Of a stretch of 5,667 bases of DNA, positions 5,305 through 5,667 are shown piece after piece (position 1 is the first letter of the stretch; each line of letters starts with the position of its first letter). Under the pieces are notes generated by a model. The model was given only the letters and a program-made list of their open reading frames with translations, was not told the DNA's origin and did no database searches. Both the position numbers and the translations under genes were made by a program. The stretch is from Bacteroidota bacterium (GTDB lineage Bacteria > Bacteroidota > Bacteroidia > Chitinophagales > Chitinophagaceae): positions 1-5,667 of the forward strand of contig JAGWTK010000283.1 of assembly GCA_028876035.1 (NCBI GenBank), in the 5' to 3' direction.

Positions 5305-5499
5305 TTACTTAAATAGAGAGTAAACGAGTTTCAATACTGAACTAGAAGCCAGGTCCATAACACCCACCATCAGCGTGATGATAAGCGTGGCCACCAGCAC
5401 AATAATGGTCGACTGCTGTAATTCTGACCAGGTGGGCCAGGTTACCTTCTCTACCAGTTCCTTGTAAGACTCGCTGAAATAGGCGGAAATCTTGTTCAT
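5305..5499 (-). CDS. secE: Preprotein translocase subunit SecE
   Basis: This 64-residue protein is the small clamp subunit of the SecYEG channel in the inner membrane. It is the short single-span form, as in most bacteria outside the gamma-proteobacteria. An amphipathic helix with the family motif ELVEKVTWPTWSEL is at 14-27, followed by one transmembrane segment about 30-48 (STIIVLVATLIITLMVGVM). The ATG at 5499 is chosen because it gives MNKISAYFSESYKEL, the normal length. An upstream in-frame TTG at 5520 would lie inside an inverted repeat and add 7 unconserved residues. It overlaps nothing and ends 2 bases before nusG. The trnW-secE-nusG order is conserved. Confidence 0.97.
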   Translation of the reverse strand: MNKISAYFSESYKELVEKVTWPTWSELQQSTIIVLVATLIITLMVGVMDLASSSVLKLVYSLFK

Positions 5500-5510
5500 A
5501 ATTGAAATTT

Positions 5511-5577
5511 TAAAGTCCAAAGCTTAAGGTTTAAGGTTGCTGACTGCGGCAATACAAACTTTAAACTTTGAACCTTA
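5511..5577 (-). repeat. Imperfect inverted repeat between tRNA-Trp and secE
   Basis: Two 22-base arms, 5511-5532 and 5556-5577, are inverted copies agreeing at 18 of 22 positions, around a 23-base loop. All four differences are transitions. In minus-strand RNA (the direction of trnW-secE-nusG transcription) three of them become G-U pairs, so 21 of 22 positions can pair. The arms are built from TTAAGG/TTTAAA-like units (for example AAGGTTTAAGG at 5527-5537 and AACTTTAAACTTTG at 5557-5570). The downstream arm ends 11 bases before the secE start. No long T-tract follows, so it is more likely a processing or spacer hairpin or a dispersed repeat than a terminator. Confidence 0.6.
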
Positions 5578-5595
5578 TATTTTTAACTTACCTCG

Positions 5596-5666
5596 CACGG
5601 GCACTAGGATTCGAACCCAGATCAAAGGTTTTGGAGACCCGTATGCTACCGTTGCACCATGCCCGT
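5596..5666 (-). tRNA. trnW: tRNA-Trp (anticodon CCA)
   Basis: A 71-base cloverleaf is complete within the window. The acceptor stem ACGGGCA/TGCCCGT (5660-5666 with 5597-5603) has 7 pairs and discriminator G at 5596. The D arm is GTGC-AACGGTA-GCAT. The anticodon loop CTCCAAA has CCA at 5632-5634, and the T arm is CTGGG-TTCGAAT-CCTAG. The 3' CCA is not encoded (GCGAGG follows), so it must be added by the CCA enzyme. The outer anticodon stem is weak: C27-U43 is a mismatch and G28-U42 a wobble. trnW directly before secE, normally with tuf upstream, is a conserved arrangement. Its promoter must lie beyond the right edge. Confidence 0.95.
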
Positions 5667-5667
5667 A

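Noticed and set aside
4571..5323. 250-codon open frame on the plus strand
   Set aside because: It lies antisense to nearly all of nusG and across the nusG terminator; the translation shows no family features and nusG is unmistakable.
5500..5520. TTG start extending secE by 7 residues
   Set aside because: The extension runs into the inverted repeat and is not part of the SecE family; ATG at 5499 gives the usual length.

Overview
This window carries part of the conserved transcription/translation cluster of a Bacteroidota genome, all on the minus strand. Read in the direction of transcription (right to left) the order is tRNA-Trp(CCA), secE, nusG, terminator, a family GT14 (core-2/I-branching) glycosyltransferase, rplK promoter and leader, rplK, rplA, rplJ, rplL, terminator, and a ROK-family regulator that runs off the left edge. 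The phylum is suggested by four things: the trnW-secE-nusG order with a very short 64-residue SecE, a promoter of the TTTG / TAnnTTTG type before rplK, the lack of clear Shine-Dalgarno sequences before the ribosomal protein genes, and the protein sequences themselves. They look closest to the Chitinophagaceae, but that is an impression from the proteins and was not tested by a search.

Right end: tRNA-Trp lies 96 bases upstream of secE, with an unusual imperfect inverted repeat of two 22-base arms in the gap. secE and nusG are almost fused, with 2 bases between stop and start. A strong intrinsic terminator follows nusG. Middle: where nusG is normally followed directly by rplK, a complete glycosyltransferase gene is inserted. 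It has no obvious promoter of its own. A good Bacteroidota-type promoter and a structured leader of about 75 bases follow, then rplK (L11), rplA (L1), rplJ (L10) and rplL (L7/L12). Each intergenic gap in this operon is short and two contain compact hairpins. Left end: a strong terminator closes rplL. The next gene is not rpoB, as in the usual rplJL-rpoBC arrangement, but a ROK transcription regulator whose leader contains a striking 29-bp dyad and two smaller palindromes.

The proteins work together in protein export (SecE), transcription elongation control (NusG), and the L11/L1/L10/L12 stalk regions of the 50S subunit. The glycosyltransferase and the ROK regulator are accessory to this set. 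No mobile element, CRISPR array or phage gene is visible, and no stretch above 300 bases lacks a gene. I do not see a new multi-gene system. The points worth a second look are the interrupted gene order on both sides of the ribosomal operon and the regulatory structures in the gaps.
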